Origin: Alcaligenes sp. SDU_A2
GTDB taxonomy: Bacteria > Pseudomonadota > Gammaproteobacteria > Burkholderiales > Burkholderiaceae_B
Reading direction: 5' to 3'
Length of the DNA: 64,000 nt
NCBI RefSeq assembly: GCF_038237375.1
Contig: NZ_CP151273.1
Location: 2,480,001-2,544,000 of the forward strand
Shown here: in pieces, positions 1 through 10,735 of the stretch
Layout: each line of letters begins with the position of its first letter
Numbering within the stretch: position 1 is the stretch's first letter
The notes under the pieces: generated by a model
Databases searched by the model: none
What the model was told of the DNA's origin: nothing
The model's input: only the letters and a program-made list of their open reading frames with translations
Translations under genes and position numbers: made by a program

Positions 1-1849
1 AGCGTGCATCCAACCCGATGACACGCAACTCGCCTTCGCCCGGGAACCACTGCTGAACAATCGCCCGACCAAGCGCCACCCGCAATACCGCCAGCAATTC
101 ACCGGCCTCATTGCCGGTCGTCCCGGCGGCATTCTGTCCCAATAGGCGTGGCGCATGCTCGGCCAGCGTTTCCACAATGGTACGCATATCGCGAATTGGC
201 ACATCTTCGGCCAGCAAACCGCGCAAGACTTTAAGCAGCAGGCTGAGCGTGATGGTCTGGGGAACGAAGTCCTCGACCAACTTGGGCGCTTCGCGGCCCA
301 CGTGATCGAGCAACTGCTGCACTTCCTGGCGGCCCAGCAGATCCGCACCATGACGATGCAACAAATGATTGATGTGGGTCGCGATGACGGTGCTGGCATC
401 AACAACGGTGTAACCGGCGATCTGCGCCTGCTCCCGCAGCGAAACATCCACCCAGACAGCCGGCAGGCCAAAGGCAGGATCGGTGGTGGGCGTGCCCGGC
501 AGCTTCATGGAGACGCCGCCCGGATCAATAGCCAGCCACTGGCCGGGGGTGGCCGTGCCGCGCCCTATTTCCACTCCCGAGAGCAAAATACGATAGTCGT
601 TCGGCTTGAGTTCCAGATTGTCGCGAATATGCACCACTGGCGGCAGAAAACCCACATCCTGGGCAAACTTCTTGCGCAGACTGCGGATACGGTGCAAAAG
701 CTCGCCGTTCTGGGCATGATCCACCAGGGAGATCAGGCGGTAGCCCACTTCCAAACCTAGAGGGTCGACCATAGACACGTCGCCCCAGGTGGCTTCCGCG
801 GCGGCGGCATCGGCTGCCGCCTGCACCTGCTCGGTGGGTTCGCCTACCTGCTCAAGCTGACCGGCCTGATGCTTTTGCATTAGCCAGGCACCGCCGGCCA
901 AAATAGCGGCCAGCAGCAAAAACACCAGATTGGGCATACCGGGGATCAGGCCCATCAAACCCAGTATGCCCGCCGTTATGTACAGCACCACAGGATTGCG
1001 GAACAGTTGGCCGACCATCTGTTGGCCCACATCCTCATCGGTGGCCACGCGCGACACCACCACACCGGCGGCGGTAGAGATAATCAGGGCCGGAATCTGC
1101 GCAACCAGACCATCGCCAATCGTCAGCAAGGTATAGACACGACCGGACTCGGCAAATGACAGATCATGTTGCAGCACACCAATGATCAGCCCTCCGAACA
1201 CGTTGATGACCATGATGAGCAGACCCGCCACCGCATCGCCGCGCACGAACTTGCTGGCACCGTCCATGGAACCGTAGAACTCGGCCTCCTGAGACACTTC
1301 GCTGCGGCGGCGGCGCGCCTCGTCCTCGCCGATCAAGCCTGCATTCAAATCGGCATCGATCGCCATCTGCTTGCCGGGCAAGGCATCCAGGGTAAAGCGC
1401 GCGCCCACTTCGGCAATACGCCCCGCACCCTTGGTAATCACCACAAAGTTGATGATGACCAGAATAATGAACACGATCAGGCCCACGGCAAAGTTGCCGC
1501 CCACCAGAAAATGACCAAAGGCTTCGATTACCTGCCCAGCCGCATCCGGCCCCTTATGGCCATGCATCAGTACGACCCGCGTGGAGGCCACGTTCAGGGC
1601 AAGCCGCAGCAAGGTGGCAAACAGCAACACGGCCGGGAAGGCGGCGAAATCCAGCGGCTTTTTGGTAAACATCGCCACCAGCAAAATCATGACTGCCAGC
1701 GCGATATTGAAGGTAAACAGCAAATCCAGCACGAAAGGCGGCAAAGGCAGAATCATCATGGCCATGACCATGAGAATCAGCACCGGGCCGGCCATCAGGC
1801 GGGCATGCTGGCCGCCGTTCTGCTTGAGTAAGGCAAGAAAATTATTCAT
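1..1849 (-). CDS. flhA: FlhA, flagellar export gate protein (C-terminus outside window)
   Basis: FlhA is the large ring-forming membrane protein of the flagellar type III export gate; its cytoplasmic domain docks chaperone-substrate complexes. I translated the minus strand by eye: the product starts MNNFLALLKQNG, has hydrophobic segments and the conserved FHIPEP-type cytoplasmic loop region (AGRIAEVGARFTLDALPGKQ, followed by MAIDADLNAG), then the soluble C-terminal domain. About 616 codons are inside the window, whereas the family is usually near 690-700 residues, so roughly the last 80 residues lie beyond base 1. The ATG at 1849-1847 overlaps the end of flhB by 8 bp (ATGAATAA), indicating translational coupling. 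It is the last visible gene of the flagellar cluster. Identification is firm. Confidence 0.95.
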   Translation of the reverse strand, partial: MNNFLALLKQNGGQHARLMAGPVLILMVMAMMILPLPPFVLDLLFTFNIALAVMILLVAMFTKKPLDFAAFPAVLLFATLLRLALNVASTRVVLMHGHKGPDAAGQVIEAFGHFLVGGNFAVGLIVFIILVIINFVVITKGAGRIAEVGARFTLDALPGKQMAIDADLNAGLIGEDEARRRRSEVSQEAEFYGSMDGASKFVRGDAVAGLLIMVINVFGGLIIGVLQHDLSFAESGRVYTLLTIGDGLVAQIPALIISTAAGVVVSRVATDEDVGQQMVGQLFRNPVVLYITAGILGLMGLIPGMPNLVFLLLAAILAGGAWLMQKHQAGQLEQVGEPTEQVQAAADAAAAEATWGDVSMVDPLGLEVGYRLISLVDHAQNGELLHRIRSLRKKFAQDVGFLPPVVHIRDNLELKPNDYRILLSGVEIGRGTATPGQWLAIDPGGVSMKLPGTPTTDPAFGLPAVWVDVSLREQAQIAGYTVVDASTVIATHINHLLHRHGADLLGRQEVQQLLDHVGREAPKLVEDFVPQTITLSLLLKVLRGLLAEDVPIRDMRTIVETLAEHAPRLLGQNAAGTTGNEAGELLAVLRVALGRAIVQQWFPGEGELRVIGLDAR

Positions 1850-3005
1850 TGTTTGTCGATAAGCGCGAACGCAAACGGCCGGCAGCCATGGCAGCCGGCA
1901 CATCCAATCCGCTAGGCATGACAGGCCGTTCGCCCTGCCCCTTGTTCCAGTTACGAAGCTGATAGACCCACGCCAGCACCTGCGCCACGGCGGCATACAG
2001 GTCCACAGGAATCTCCTGCTCCAGTTCTACATTGAAGTACAGCGCACGCGCCAAAGGCGCGGCTTCCAGCGTCGCCACATGGTGCTGGGCAGCGGTGGCG
2101 CGGATGCGCGCAGCAATCAGTCCCGTGCCCTTGGCCACCACGCGTGGCGCTCCGCCGCCGCCATCCTGATAGCGCAGCGCCACCGCATAATGTGTCGGGT
2201 TGGTAATCACCACGTCGGCTCCGGGCACTTGCGACATCATGCGCGAACGCGCCATGGCCCGCTGCTGCTGCCGTATGCGCCCCTTGACGTGCGGATCGCC
2301 CTCGCTTTCCTTATGTTCTTCTTTGACATCCTGACGCGACATGCGCATCTTTTTATAAAAACTCCACAATTGCCAGGGAGCATCGATCAGCACGATCAGA
2401 AGCAGGCTGGCCGCGATCAGGGCGCAGCACTTGATGATCAGCGTCATGCCCGAGGCAATCGCCGCAGTCGGGCTGGCATACATCAACGCCGTCATCTGGT
2501 CACGATGCGTCCAGATGACATAGACCGCCACCGTGCCCACCAACGCCGCCTTGGCCAGGGTCTTGATCAGCTCCACCACGGTTTGGGCCGAGAACATCCG
2601 CTGCACGCCCTTGAGCGGATTCATGCGCTCGAACTTGGGAGCCAGGGCCTTGCCGCTGAACACCATGCCGCCCAGCGCCACCGATGCGCCGATGGCCACC
2701 ACGACCAGCAGCAAAAACAAGGGTGCCAGCCCCAGCAGGGTCTCTAAGGCCAGATTGCCTGCCTGCGCAACCATGACAGCCGGGTCGCGACCGATACGCG
2801 GATCAAACCAGACACTGCGACGCACAATGCCATTGAGCGTTTCGTGAAAATGCCCGGCCCCCACCCAGATGCCGCCGATGCCTGCGCACAACATCAGAAA
2901 GGTCGTCAGCTCCCGTGAACGCGCGATCTGCCCCTCTTCCCGCGCCTTTTCCAGGCGCCGGGGCGAGGCCGGTTCGGTTTTTTCGAGATCGCTGTCTTCT
3001 GCCAT
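1842..3005 (-). CDS. flhB: FlhB, flagellar export switch protein
   Basis: This is the substrate-specificity switch of the flagellar type III export apparatus, acting in the inner membrane. The 387-residue product has the expected length, four hydrophobic segments in the N-terminal half, and the self-cleavage motif NPTH (in VVITNPTHYAVAL) at about residue 267, with cleavage expected between Asn and Pro. The start MAEDSDLEKTEPAS is typical of the family. It follows cheZ across a 219 bp gap with a terminator, so flhB-flhA probably has its own promoter, and it overlaps flhA by 8 bp. The C-terminal tail after the PTH domain is somewhat long (ending near RSRLSTNNE), which is variable in the family. 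Confidence 0.96.
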   Translation of the reverse strand: MAEDSDLEKTEPASPRRLEKAREEGQIARSRELTTFLMLCAGIGGIWVGAGHFHETLNGIVRRSVWFDPRIGRDPAVMVAQAGNLALETLLGLAPLFLLLVVVAIGASVALGGMVFSGKALAPKFERMNPLKGVQRMFSAQTVVELIKTLAKAALVGTVAVYVIWTHRDQMTALMYASPTAAIASGMTLIIKCCALIAASLLLIVLIDAPWQLWSFYKKMRMSRQDVKEEHKESEGDPHVKGRIRQQQRAMARSRMMSQVPGADVVITNPTHYAVALRYQDGGGGAPRVVAKGTGLIAARIRATAAQHHVATLEAAPLARALYFNVELEQEIPVDLYAAVAQVLAWVYQLRNWNKGQGERPVMPSGLDVPAAMAAGRLRSRLSTNNE

Positions 3006-3161
3006 GGACTGCTGCGATGCAGGGGGTAAAAAAGTGAGGGGGAAAGCCTGCAGCCGGCGTAAAACCCGGACACTCGCGGCTACCGTACATCATTCTAAAA
3101 GAGCCTGCTCGTTCTGATAGCCGAAAGCTAAGGCGATAAACCCGCACTGTTCCCAGGCAAG

Positions 3162-3188
3162 AAAAAGGCGCTGCCAATGGCAGCGCCT
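3162..3188 (-). terminator. Intrinsic terminator downstream of cheZ
   Basis: On the minus strand an almost perfect GC-rich hairpin (AGGCGCTGCCA facing TGGCAGCGCCT) is followed directly by TTTTTC. It lies 37 bp after the cheZ stop and separates the chemotaxis genes from flhBA. Confidence 0.85.
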
Positions 3189-3224
3189 GAAAAACCGGGC
3201 AAGGTGCCCCAAAGCGGACCAGGA

Positions 3225-3866
3225 CTAAAATCCCAGATTGGCCAACAAGTCATCGACCTGATCCTGGCTGGTCACCACTTCGGAGGCGGTGGGCGAGACC
3301 ACCGGGCCATTGATCAAGCTCTGGGTTTCTTCGCGCTTCTCGCCGGGCACATTATCCACCAGCACCTGCACCAGTTCAGTTTCGATGGTGCCAACCACCC
3401 CCAGCATGCGCGTGATCACCTGGCCAGTCAGGTCCTGAAAGTCCTGCGCCATAATGATTTCCAGCAGATTATCCTGCGTCTGTTGCGCCTTGACGGGCAC
3501 ATCGCTCAGAAAATCGCGCGTGCGCCGCACCAGATCACGCGCCTGGTCCTGATCCAGCGGCTGGTCGAACCATTGCGCCCACTGGGCGTCCAGCGTCTGA
3601 GCATCGGCCTGCAGGGACTCCTGCAAAGGGCGGACCTGCTCGGCCGCGTTCAAGACCCGATTCGCGGCCTGCTCGGTCATGCGAGCCACATAATGCAGCC
3701 GGTCACGCGCATCGGGAATGGCGTGCGCCGCATCCTTGATCGCCTGATCCAGGCCCAGTTCGCGCATGCTCTCGCGCAGCATGCGCGTCAGGTTGGCAAT
3801 GCGATAGACCAGATCGACCGGCACGCCCTGCAGATCCGGCTGGTTAGGTGTTTGCTGTGGGTCCAT
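3225..3866 (-). CDS. cheZ: CheZ, CheY-P phosphatase
   Basis: CheZ removes phosphate from CheY-P and resets the flagellar motor signal. The 213-residue product is of normal length, mostly alpha-helical and acidic. It carries the catalytic-helix region around DLTGQVITRMLGVV (the expected D-x-x-x-Q arrangement is D142/Q146 in this numbering, approximately) and ends in the short C-terminal CheY-binding peptide QVDDLLANLGF. The start ATG at 3866 has a GGAGGA ribosome binding site. It lies 13 bp downstream of cheY and is the last gene of the che operon before the terminator. Confidence 0.93.
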   Translation of the reverse strand: MDPQQTPNQPDLQGVPVDLVYRIANLTRMLRESMRELGLDQAIKDAAHAIPDARDRLHYVARMTEQAANRVLNAAEQVRPLQESLQADAQTLDAQWAQWFDQPLDQDQARDLVRRTRDFLSDVPVKAQQTQDNLLEIIMAQDFQDLTGQVITRMLGVVGTIETELVQVLVDNVPGEKREETQSLINGPVVSPTASEVVTSQDQVDDLLANLGF

Positions 3867-3879
3867 GACGTCCTCCGTA

Positions 3880-4269
3880 TCAACCGCCCATCTTCTCGAA
3901 TATCTTGTTCAGCTTTTCTTCGAGCGTTGCGGCGGTAAAAGGTTTGACTACATAGCCGTTGGCGCCGGCCTGGGCCGCCGCAATGATGTTTTCCTTCTTG
4001 GCCTCGGCGGTGACCATCAGCACCGGCAAGGCAGCCAGACTCGCATCGGCGCGGATCTGTTTGAGCATCTCCAGACCGTCCAGATTGGGCATATTCCAGT
4101 CCGACACCACGAACTCGAAATTGCCGTTGCGCAGCTTCTCCAGTCCCATCTGGCCATCCTCGGCCTCGTCCACATTTTCGTAGCCCAGATCCTTGAGCAG
4201 GTTCTTGATGATCCGGCGCATAGTCGGAAAATCATCGACAACGAGAATTTTTATATTTTTTTGTACCAT
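3880..4269 (-). CDS. cheY: CheY, chemotaxis response regulator
   Basis: This is a single-domain receiver that, when phosphorylated by CheA, binds the flagellar switch. The 129 residues show the whole CheY pattern: acidic pair in [14 protein letters not shown], phosphoacceptor Asp in [16 protein letters not shown] at about residue 57, Thr in LMVTAEA, and the Lys in [15 protein letters not shown]. It sits between cheB and cheZ in the same transcription unit. There is no output domain, so it cannot be a transcription factor. Confidence 0.97.
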   Translation of the reverse strand: MVQKNIKILVVDDFPTMRRIIKNLLKDLGYENVDEAEDGQMGLEKLRNGNFEFVVSDWNMPNLDGLEMLKQIRADASLAALPVLMVTAEAKKENIIAAAQAGANGYVVKPFTAATLEEKLNKIFEKMGG

Positions 4270-4313
4270 TCACATTCTCCAATTAAGTAGCCGCCAGTGC
4301 GTTTCGTCCCGCT

Positions 4314-5372
4314 TTAAACGCGGTGTCCGAACGCCCCCACACTAGCCAGAATTCGTTCACTGATCGATCCCAAGGGCAAGGCCGTCTCGGCCGCGCCGAT
4401 CTGCAAGGCTTCACGCGGCATGCCAAATACCACGCAGGTGGCCTCGTCCTGGGCAAAGGTCTGCGCGCCTGCCTGTTTCATAGACAACAAGCCCTGTGCT
4501 CCATCCTTGCCCATGCCGGTCAAGATGACGCCGACCGCGTTGCGTCCGGCCACCTCGGCTGCCGAATGGAACAAAACGTCCACAGAGGGACGATGCCGGT
4601 TGACCGGTTCGCTATCCACCAGCTTGACCACATAGTTAGCCCCTGAACGTGCCAGCTTCATATGCGCCACCCCGCCCGGTGCAAGATACACATGGCCCGG
4701 CAGCACGCGCTGTCCGTCTTCGGCCTCGTGGACCTGCATGGCGCACAGGCCATCGAGCCGGTTCACAAAAGAGCGGGTAAAGCCAGCCGGCATATGCTGC
4801 GTAATCATGATGGCCGGACAATTGGCTGGCAAGGGCTCCAACACCTGCCGAATCGCTTCGGTTCCCCCGGTGGACGCACCGATCATGATCAACTTCTCGG
4901 TGGTGGAAAAAGCATGGGTCAGCTTGCGCGCAGGCGCGCCGCCCTGCGGCTGAGGCGCAGCCCGGCGGGGCCGGGCAATCGAGGCGGCGCGGATTTTTTC
5001 GGCAATCAGATCGGAGTAGTCCAACAGACCATCTCGCAAACCCAGCTTTGGCTTGGTGACAAAATCCACTGCCCCCAGTTCCAGCGCGCGCAAGGTGACA
5101 TCCGAATTGCGCTCGGTCAGCGAAGACACCATAACCACTGGCATCGGACGCAAGCGCATCAAGCGCTCCAAAAAGTCCAGCCCGTCCATGCGCGGCATCT
5201 CCACATCCAGCGTCAATACATCCGGATTGTGCTCTTTGATAAGCTCGCGCGCGACCAGCGGGTCAGGTGCCACGGCCACGACTTCCATATCCGCGTGGCT
5301 GTTGATGATTTCCACCATCAGGCTGCGCACCAGGGCGGAATCGTCCACACATAAAACTCGAATTTTCTTCAT
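4314..5372 (-). CDS. cheB: CheB, receptor methylesterase/deamidase
   Basis: CheB demethylates and deamidates chemoreceptor glutamates for adaptation. The 352-residue protein has an N-terminal receiver ([12 protein letters not shown]; phosphoacceptor in [12 protein letters not shown]) joined by a linker to a C-terminal esterase domain. The catalytic triad is visible as Ser in [10 protein letters not shown], His in [10 protein letters not shown] and Asp in GMGKDGAQG. Length is standard. It is preceded by cheR 37 bp upstream and followed by cheY. Confidence 0.97.
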   Translation of the reverse strand: MKKIRVLCVDDSALVRSLMVEIINSHADMEVVAVAPDPLVARELIKEHNPDVLTLDVEMPRMDGLDFLERLMRLRPMPVVMVSSLTERNSDVTLRALELGAVDFVTKPKLGLRDGLLDYSDLIAEKIRAASIARPRRAAPQPQGGAPARKLTHAFSTTEKLIMIGASTGGTEAIRQVLEPLPANCPAIMITQHMPAGFTRSFVNRLDGLCAMQVHEAEDGQRVLPGHVYLAPGGVAHMKLARSGANYVVKLVDSEPVNRHRPSVDVLFHSAAEVAGRNAVGVILTGMGKDGAQGLLSMKQAGAQTFAQDEATCVVFGMPREALQIGAAETALPLGSISERILASVGAFGHRV

Positions 5373-5409
5373 GACTACTTAAGATCCCGATTCTGAGCGC
5401 CGAAGGCGG

Positions 5410-6252
5410 TCAATTCCTGACATAGACCGTCTGACCCAACAGACGGAAAGCCTTGGTCAGGTAAGAGAAGTTTTCGGAGTGCCCGACGAACAGCAGTCCG
5501 CCCGGCTTGATGACAGCGGCGAACCGCTCAAGGATGCGCGTCTGGTCTTCACGATCAAAATAAATCATGGTGTTGCGACAGAAGATTGCATCAAAACTGT
5601 TGCTGGCCGGCCAGGACGAACCGACCAGATTGAACTCATCGAACTCCACCATCTGGCGCAACACCGGCTTGACCCTGGCCATGCCTTTGCGGGCCCCTAC
5701 TCCACGCTGAAAGTAGCGCGGCAACCACGCTTCGGGCACCGGCTCGATACGCTCCAGGGTGTACACCCCTTGGCGGGCCTTGTCCAAGGCATCGGAATCG
5801 ATGTCTGTTGCCAGGATAGAGACCCCCACATCGGGCGAGGAGCAGTGCTCGCGCACCGTCATAGCAATGGAATAGGCTTCCTCGCCGGTGGATGCCGCAC
5901 TGCACCAGATATTCAGCGGCTTGGGGCGCGTGCTGACGAATTTACCCAGAATGTCGAAGTGATGCTGTTCCCGGAAAAAAGCGGTGTGATTGATGGTGAA
6001 GGCATTGACAAAGTCCTGCCACTCCAGACTGCCGGGCTCGCGCTCGAGCACATCCAGGTACTGACGTACCTCGCTCATGCCGGCTTTCTGGGTGCGCAGC
6101 CCCAGCGTCCGGGCCACCATATCTTCCTTGTGGGTTCCCAGAATGATGCCCGCATACGACTTGAGCAGGCGCGCCGCCCTGTCACAGTCCCCATGAGCGG
6201 CCAAAGGGATGGACGGCAATGTATAAACAAAAGGTTCCACAGGTGTACTCAT
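5410..6252 (-). CDS. cheR: CheR, chemoreceptor methyltransferase
   Basis: CheR is an S-adenosylmethionine-dependent methyltransferase that methylates glutamates of chemoreceptors. The 280-residue protein has the N-terminal helical receptor-binding domain followed by the catalytic domain with the SAM-binding stretch IWCSAASTGEEAYSIAM, the acidic ATDIDSDAL strand end and FDAIFCRNTMIYFD. It starts 3 bp after the mcp stop, so the two are tightly coupled. No TPR extension is present. Confidence 0.96.
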   Translation of the reverse strand: MSTPVEPFVYTLPSIPLAAHGDCDRAARLLKSYAGIILGTHKEDMVARTLGLRTQKAGMSEVRQYLDVLEREPGSLEWQDFVNAFTINHTAFFREQHHFDILGKFVSTRPKPLNIWCSAASTGEEAYSIAMTVREHCSSPDVGVSILATDIDSDALDKARQGVYTLERIEPVPEAWLPRYFQRGVGARKGMARVKPVLRQMVEFDEFNLVGSSWPASNSFDAIFCRNTMIYFDREDQTRILERFAAVIKPGGLLFVGHSENFSYLTKAFRLLGQTVYVRN

Positions 6253-6255
6253 AAA

Positions 6256-7989
6256 CTACAGGCCGGCCAGCGCCCCGCCCAAAGGCCTCGCCGTCAGGGC
6301 GGGGTCCGAGGCGAAGCGTTCCAGCTCCGGCGTATCCAGCGGCACGTCGATGACGTCTTGCGCGCTGACCTTGAAAGCTGCCACGGCATCAGACAGGCGC
6401 GTGGCCTGATCTTGCAGGGAACCCGCTGCCGCCGTGGCTTGTTCAACCAGTGCCGCATTTTGCTGCACGACCGTATCCATCTGGGTAACGGCGCGGTTGA
6501 CCTGATCGATCCCCTCGGACTGCTCGTTCGAGGCGGACGAAATTTCCGCCATGATGGTTGTGACACTTTGCACCGATGCCACCACCTGCTTGACCACTTC
6601 CCCGGCTTCGTCGACCTGACGCGTACCGGCCTCGACCTTAGCCAGCGACTCTTCGATCAAGCCTTTGATCTCGCGGGCGGCTTGGGCGCTGCGCTGGGCC
6701 AGACTGCGCACTTCGCCCGCAACAACGGCAAACCCCTTGCCCTGCTCACCGGCGCGTGCCGCTTCCACAGCCGCGTTCAAGGCCAGGATATTGGTCTGGA
6801 ACGCAATGCCGTCGATCACGTTGACGATATGCGCGATCTGACCCGAACTGGCCGACAGTTCTTCCATGGTGCGCACCACCGTGGCCACGGCCGCGCCGCC
6901 GCGACGTGCCACTTCCGAAGCACCATTGGCGACCCGATCCGCCTGCCGGGCATTGTCCGAGTTCTGGCGCACCGTGCTGGCCAGCTCTTCCATGCTGGCG
7001 GCCGTCTCCTGCAACGACGCGGCCTGATCTTCCGTGCGACTGCTCAGATCCGTATTGCCCATATAAATTTCGCGCGAACTGAAGGTGATTTCTTCTACCC
7101 CTTCGCGCACAGTCATGACCATACGCTGCAAACTGCTCTGCATGCGGCGCACCGCATCGTACAACACGCCGATTTCGTTGGTGGAGCTGATTTCCACACG
7201 CTGGGTCAGATCGCCACTGGCGATGCGGTCGAAGTGTTCGCCCGCCTGGCGCAAGGGACGCAACACCATGCGATTAAGAAACACATAAACGGCCAAGGCG
7301 ATAAGCACGCACAAAACCATGGCCAGGCCCACAAGCTGGATCACCAGCGCGTACTGTTCGGCCTCTTTCTGATACTGAGCGTCAATCGAGGCCTGCTGAT
7401 GTTTGTGCAAAGTACCCAAGGCACTATAGAGATCCTCTTCGAGCAACTTGGTCGTAGTGGTGACATACGAACGAAAATCGCTGATCTGACCATTGTCCAG
7501 GTAGGCCATAAGCGGCAGCACGCCGCCCTGCATCAAAGACACAAAGGCCGCATCCACGCGCGAGTAATACCCTTCGCTGTCATCGGCCTGCTCGGCTACC
7601 TCTTGATAATGTATGAAGGCCTGCTGGGTCTGGTCGAATTTCTTGCGGGTCTCGTCCATGATCTCGCGCGTGGCCGAGCTGACCGCCAGGCTGCTGTCGC
7701 CCCCGCCCCATTCGGACATCAACTCCTGATTCTGGACATCGCTATTGACCACATAACTGATCGCGGCGCGTCCCAGCAGAGTCTGCGTATCCTTGTAGCG
7801 CTCCAGTGCCTGGTACATGGCCGACCCGACTCGCTGATTGATCACGATGCTTTGCAAAGCCTGGTTATTGGCACGCAAGGACAAAATGCCCAAGGCAGCA
7901 CCGGCCACCAGCATCAGCAGAAAAAACACCAAAACCAATATCAGACTGGTTCGCACCTTCAGATTGGCCAAACGAAATCCATTCAGCAT
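6256..7989 (-). CDS. Methyl-accepting chemotaxis protein (Tsr/Tar type)
   Basis: This is a transmembrane chemoreceptor feeding CheA/CheW. I start it at the ATG at 7989 ([20 protein letters not shown] about 10 bp upstream), giving 577 residues; upstream in-frame codons look untranslated. Order: TM1 (about 12-40), periplasmic four-helix-bundle sensor (about 40-190), TM2 (about 195-220), HAMP, and the signalling bundle with the invariant hairpin tip [21 protein letters not shown]-type sequence (here [20 protein letters not shown]) near residue 385. The C-terminus (GGALAGL) lacks an NWETF-like CheR/CheB docking pentapeptide. The ligand cannot be read from sequence. It is embedded in the che operon between cheW and cheR. 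Confidence 0.95.
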   Translation of the reverse strand: MLNGFRLANLKVRTSLILVLVFFLLMLVAGAALGILSLRANNQALQSIVINQRVGSAMYQALERYKDTQTLLGRAAISYVVNSDVQNQELMSEWGGGDSSLAVSSATREIMDETRKKFDQTQQAFIHYQEVAEQADDSEGYYSRVDAAFVSLMQGGVLPLMAYLDNGQISDFRSYVTTTTKLLEEDLYSALGTLHKHQQASIDAQYQKEAEQYALVIQLVGLAMVLCVLIALAVYVFLNRMVLRPLRQAGEHFDRIASGDLTQRVEISSTNEIGVLYDAVRRMQSSLQRMVMTVREGVEEITFSSREIYMGNTDLSSRTEDQAASLQETAASMEELASTVRQNSDNARQADRVANGASEVARRGGAAVATVVRTMEELSASSGQIAHIVNVIDGIAFQTNILALNAAVEAARAGEQGKGFAVVAGEVRSLAQRSAQAAREIKGLIEESLAKVEAGTRQVDEAGEVVKQVVASVQSVTTIMAEISSASNEQSEGIDQVNRAVTQMDTVVQQNAALVEQATAAAGSLQDQATRLSDAVAAFKVSAQDVIDVPLDTPELERFASDPALTARPLGGALAGL

Positions 7990-8068
7990 GTCAAGTACCT
8001 TGCTTAGAGTCAACCCGAACACCGGAGGCGCTTTTGGCACCTCCCCCAACCTGCGCCTTCTGGAGCGA

Positions 8069-8569
8069 TCAGGCCACTGCGCTGTCGACCAACGCCATTT
8101 CTTCGCTGGTCATGAGTTTTTCGATATCGACCAAAATCAGCATACGCTCGCCCAGCGTGCCTATGCCCGTCAGATACTCGGTGGAAAACGCCGTACCGAA
8201 ACTGGGTGCCGCGCTGATCTGCGAGGACTGCAAAACCAGCACATCGGACACCCCGTCCACAACCACGCCCACCACACGCTCTTTCAGGTTCAGAATCACG
8301 ACCACAGTCTGGTGGTCGTAATCGACTTTTTCCATATTGAAACGGATGCGCAGATCCACAATGGGCACAATGACGCCGCGCAGATTGGTAACACCCTTGA
8401 TAAAACCGGGTACATTGGCGATCCGCGTGACGGTTTGGGTGTCATAGCCGCGAATTTCCTGAACTTTCAGGATATCAATGCCGTATTCCTGGTCGCCCAG
8501 AGTAAAGACCAGATACTCCTTGCCGCCAACTTCGGAGGCATCGGAATGGGAATTAAAATCGTTGGACAT
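8069..8569 (-). CDS. cheW: CheW, receptor-kinase coupling protein
   Basis: CheW links chemoreceptors to the histidine kinase CheA. The 166-residue single-domain protein carries the typical run [22 protein letters not shown] at the N-terminus and [13 protein letters not shown] in the middle, both hallmarks of the CheW beta-barrel fold. It lies 17 bp after cheA and 79 bp before the mcp start chosen here, in the same orientation. Confidence 0.96.
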   Translation of the reverse strand: MSNDFNSHSDASEVGGKEYLVFTLGDQEYGIDILKVQEIRGYDTQTVTRIANVPGFIKGVTNLRGVIVPIVDLRIRFNMEKVDYDHQTVVVILNLKERVVGVVVDGVSDVLVLQSSQISAAPSFGTAFSTEYLTGIGTLGERMLILVDIEKLMTSEEMALVDSAVA

Positions 8570-8586
8570 GCATGTCTCCGGATAGA

Positions 8587-10674
8587 TCAGACCAGCGCCG
8601 CGGCGCGATCGCGGGCCAGGCGCTGTAAGGCAAATACATCAACAATCAGGGCTACGCTGCCATCGCCAAGAATGGTTGCAGCAGAAATCCCCGGAATTTT
8701 GCGATAGTTGGCTTCCAGGTTCTTGACCACCACCTGGTGCTGGCCAATAAGATGATCCACCAACAAGGCAAAGCGCATATCTTCGGCCTGCAAGATGACG
8801 GCAATGGCGCGGGTCACATCCACTTCGGCGTCGTTCACCGAGAAAATATCGCGCAACGCAATCAGGGGCAGGTATTCGCCACGCACAAACATGACATGAT
8901 CGGTTTCCGATACGCGCCGCAGTTGCTCGTGGGTAGGCTGCATGGACTCGGTAACGTGGGCCAGTGGCAGGATAAACACTTCCTTGCCCACTTGAACCGA
9001 CATCCCATCCAGAATCGCCAAGGTCAAGGGCAACACGATGCGGGTCGTGGTACCTGCGCCAGCACGCGAATACAGTTGCACATGGCCGCCCATGCTCTGA
9101 ATATTGCGTCGCACCACGTCCATGCCCACGCCACGGCCGGAAATTTCCGTAACCTTGTCTGCGGTGGAAAAGCCAGGTGCGAAAATCAGTTGCCAGACCT
9201 CGTCATCCGGCATGGTTTCGGTCACAGGCAAGCCCGAAGAAATGGCTTTTTTAAGGATTTTTTCGCGGTTCAAGCCTGCGCCATCGTCCACCACTTCGAT
9301 AATGATATGGCCGCCTTGATGCTGGGCTGACAAGGTCAGGACGCCCTCCACATCTTTACCGGCGGCAATGCGATCTTCGGGCATTTCAATGCCGTGATCG
9401 ATACTGTTGCGCACCAAATGCGTGAGCGGATCGATAATGCGCTCGATCAGGCTCTTGTCCAGCTCGGTGGCCTGTCCCTTGGTGACCAGCCGTATCTGCT
9501 TGTTCATGCGGGCGGCGCTTTCACGCACTACGCGCGGAAAGCGACTGAATACATAATCCATCGGCATCATGCGTATGGACATGACCGACTCCTGCAGATC
9601 GCGGGCATTGCGCTCTAGCTGCTCGATACCATTGAGCAATCTGTCGTGCACCACCGGGTCCAGCGTGGAGGCGGTCTGCACCAGCATGGCCTGGGTAATG
9701 ACCAGTTCGCCCACCAGATTGATGATCTGGTCCACCTTTTCCACGCCCACGCGTATGGTGCCCGATTCTTTGGCTGCAGCCGGCTTGGCAGGTGCCTTTT
9801 CAGCCGTTTTTTCGGCAGGCTTGGCGGCAGCAGGAGCGGCAGGCGGCTCGGCCTGCACGGCGGCAGGTTCCGGCACCACCACGCTTTGTGGTTCGACTAC
9901 CTGACTGACTGGAGCCGCAACGGGAGCCGTGGCAACGGCCTGACCGGGTGCGGCGCTGGCTTGGACGCTCACCTGATCAGCATTGACCACAAAGCAGCAT
10001 ACCGCCTGGATGTCGTCCGCCGACGCCGTGGTTTCCAGCCAAATATCCAGGCGCTGGCCTTCGCGGGTCTGGTGCACGATGGTGCCCATCAGCTCCATTT
10101 CCTGCTGCAGCGCCTGGGCATCCTTGTCCGATACCGGCCCCATCGAGACCCACAATGGCAAGCCGGCCTGGTCCACGGCGGTAGGCTGCGGTTCTGGTTC
10201 TGGTTCTGGTTCTGGCTCAGATTCGGGCTCAGGTTGCGCCACCGGCGTCTGGGTGGTCAAAATACCCTTTTGCTCCAGGGCCAATTGCCGCAATTGTTCG
10301 CAGATGCGCCGGTACGCCTGCTCGTCGGGCTCTTGTTCATCGCGGTAAGCGGTCACTTGTCCGGTCAGCACGTCCTTGGTTTCCAGAAAAAGATCGATCA
10401 TGTCCTTGCGCAGCTGCATCTCTCCGTTGCGAACCAGATCCAGCAGGTTCTCGAGCAGGTGCGTGGTCTCAGCCAACTGGGTAAAACAGCCAAACGTGCC
10501 GGCCCCGCCCTTGATGGAGTGGGCGGCCCGGAAAATCGCATTGAGCTGATCGCGATCAGGCTGATCCAGATCCAGCTCCAGAAGCAAACGCTCCATATCG
10601 GCCAGCAGCTCATCGGCTTCATCGAAAAAGGTTTCGTAAAACTGACTCAGATCTACGCCGGAGCTCATGAACAC
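8587..10674 (-). CDS. cheA: CheA, chemotaxis histidine kinase
   Basis: CheA phosphorylates CheY and CheB in response to receptor signals. The 695-residue protein shows P1 (Hpt; phosphorylated His in [16 protein letters not shown], about residue 52), a long Pro/Glu/Ala-rich linker region, P3 dimerisation, the P4 ATPase with N box ([14 protein letters not shown]), G1 ([15 protein letters not shown]) and G2 ([14 protein letters not shown]), and a C-terminal CheW-like P5. The first linker contains an EPEPEP tract encoded by a hexanucleotide repeat at 10,190-10,231. It lies downstream of motB and 17 bp upstream of cheW. Confidence 0.97.
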   Translation of the reverse strand: MFMSSGVDLSQFYETFFDEADELLADMERLLLELDLDQPDRDQLNAIFRAAHSIKGGAGTFGCFTQLAETTHLLENLLDLVRNGEMQLRKDMIDLFLETKDVLTGQVTAYRDEQEPDEQAYRRICEQLRQLALEQKGILTTQTPVAQPEPESEPEPEPEPEPQPTAVDQAGLPLWVSMGPVSDKDAQALQQEMELMGTIVHQTREGQRLDIWLETTASADDIQAVCCFVVNADQVSVQASAAPGQAVATAPVAAPVSQVVEPQSVVVPEPAAVQAEPPAAPAAAKPAEKTAEKAPAKPAAAKESGTIRVGVEKVDQIINLVGELVITQAMLVQTASTLDPVVHDRLLNGIEQLERNARDLQESVMSIRMMPMDYVFSRFPRVVRESAARMNKQIRLVTKGQATELDKSLIERIIDPLTHLVRNSIDHGIEMPEDRIAAGKDVEGVLTLSAQHQGGHIIIEVVDDGAGLNREKILKKAISSGLPVTETMPDDEVWQLIFAPGFSTADKVTEISGRGVGMDVVRRNIQSMGGHVQLYSRAGAGTTTRIVLPLTLAILDGMSVQVGKEVFILPLAHVTESMQPTHEQLRRVSETDHVMFVRGEYLPLIALRDIFSVNDAEVDVTRAIAVILQAEDMRFALLVDHLIGQHQVVVKNLEANYRKIPGISAATILGDGSVALIVDVFALQRLARDRAAALV
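10190..10231. repeat. Hexanucleotide repeat inside cheA (EPEPEP linker)
   Basis: Four exact copies of GGTTCT (plus-strand reading) at 10,190-10,213 are followed by three degenerate hexamers up to 10,231. It encodes the Pro/Glu tract between the Hpt and P2-type regions of CheA. The 6 bp unit keeps frame if copy number changes, so slippage would only lengthen or shorten the linker. Confidence 0.85.
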
Positions 10675-10735
10675 TTCCTTCTTGGTAATGGCTTAGAACA
10701 TCGTAAACAAAAGATCCAGCCCATCTACGCGGGAC

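Noticed and set aside
5479-8007. Long plus-strand open frame opposite cheR and mcp (842 codons)
   Set aside because: It is antisense to two firmly identified genes; its product is His/Gln/Arg-rich with no domain, a typical shadow of high-GC coding DNA.
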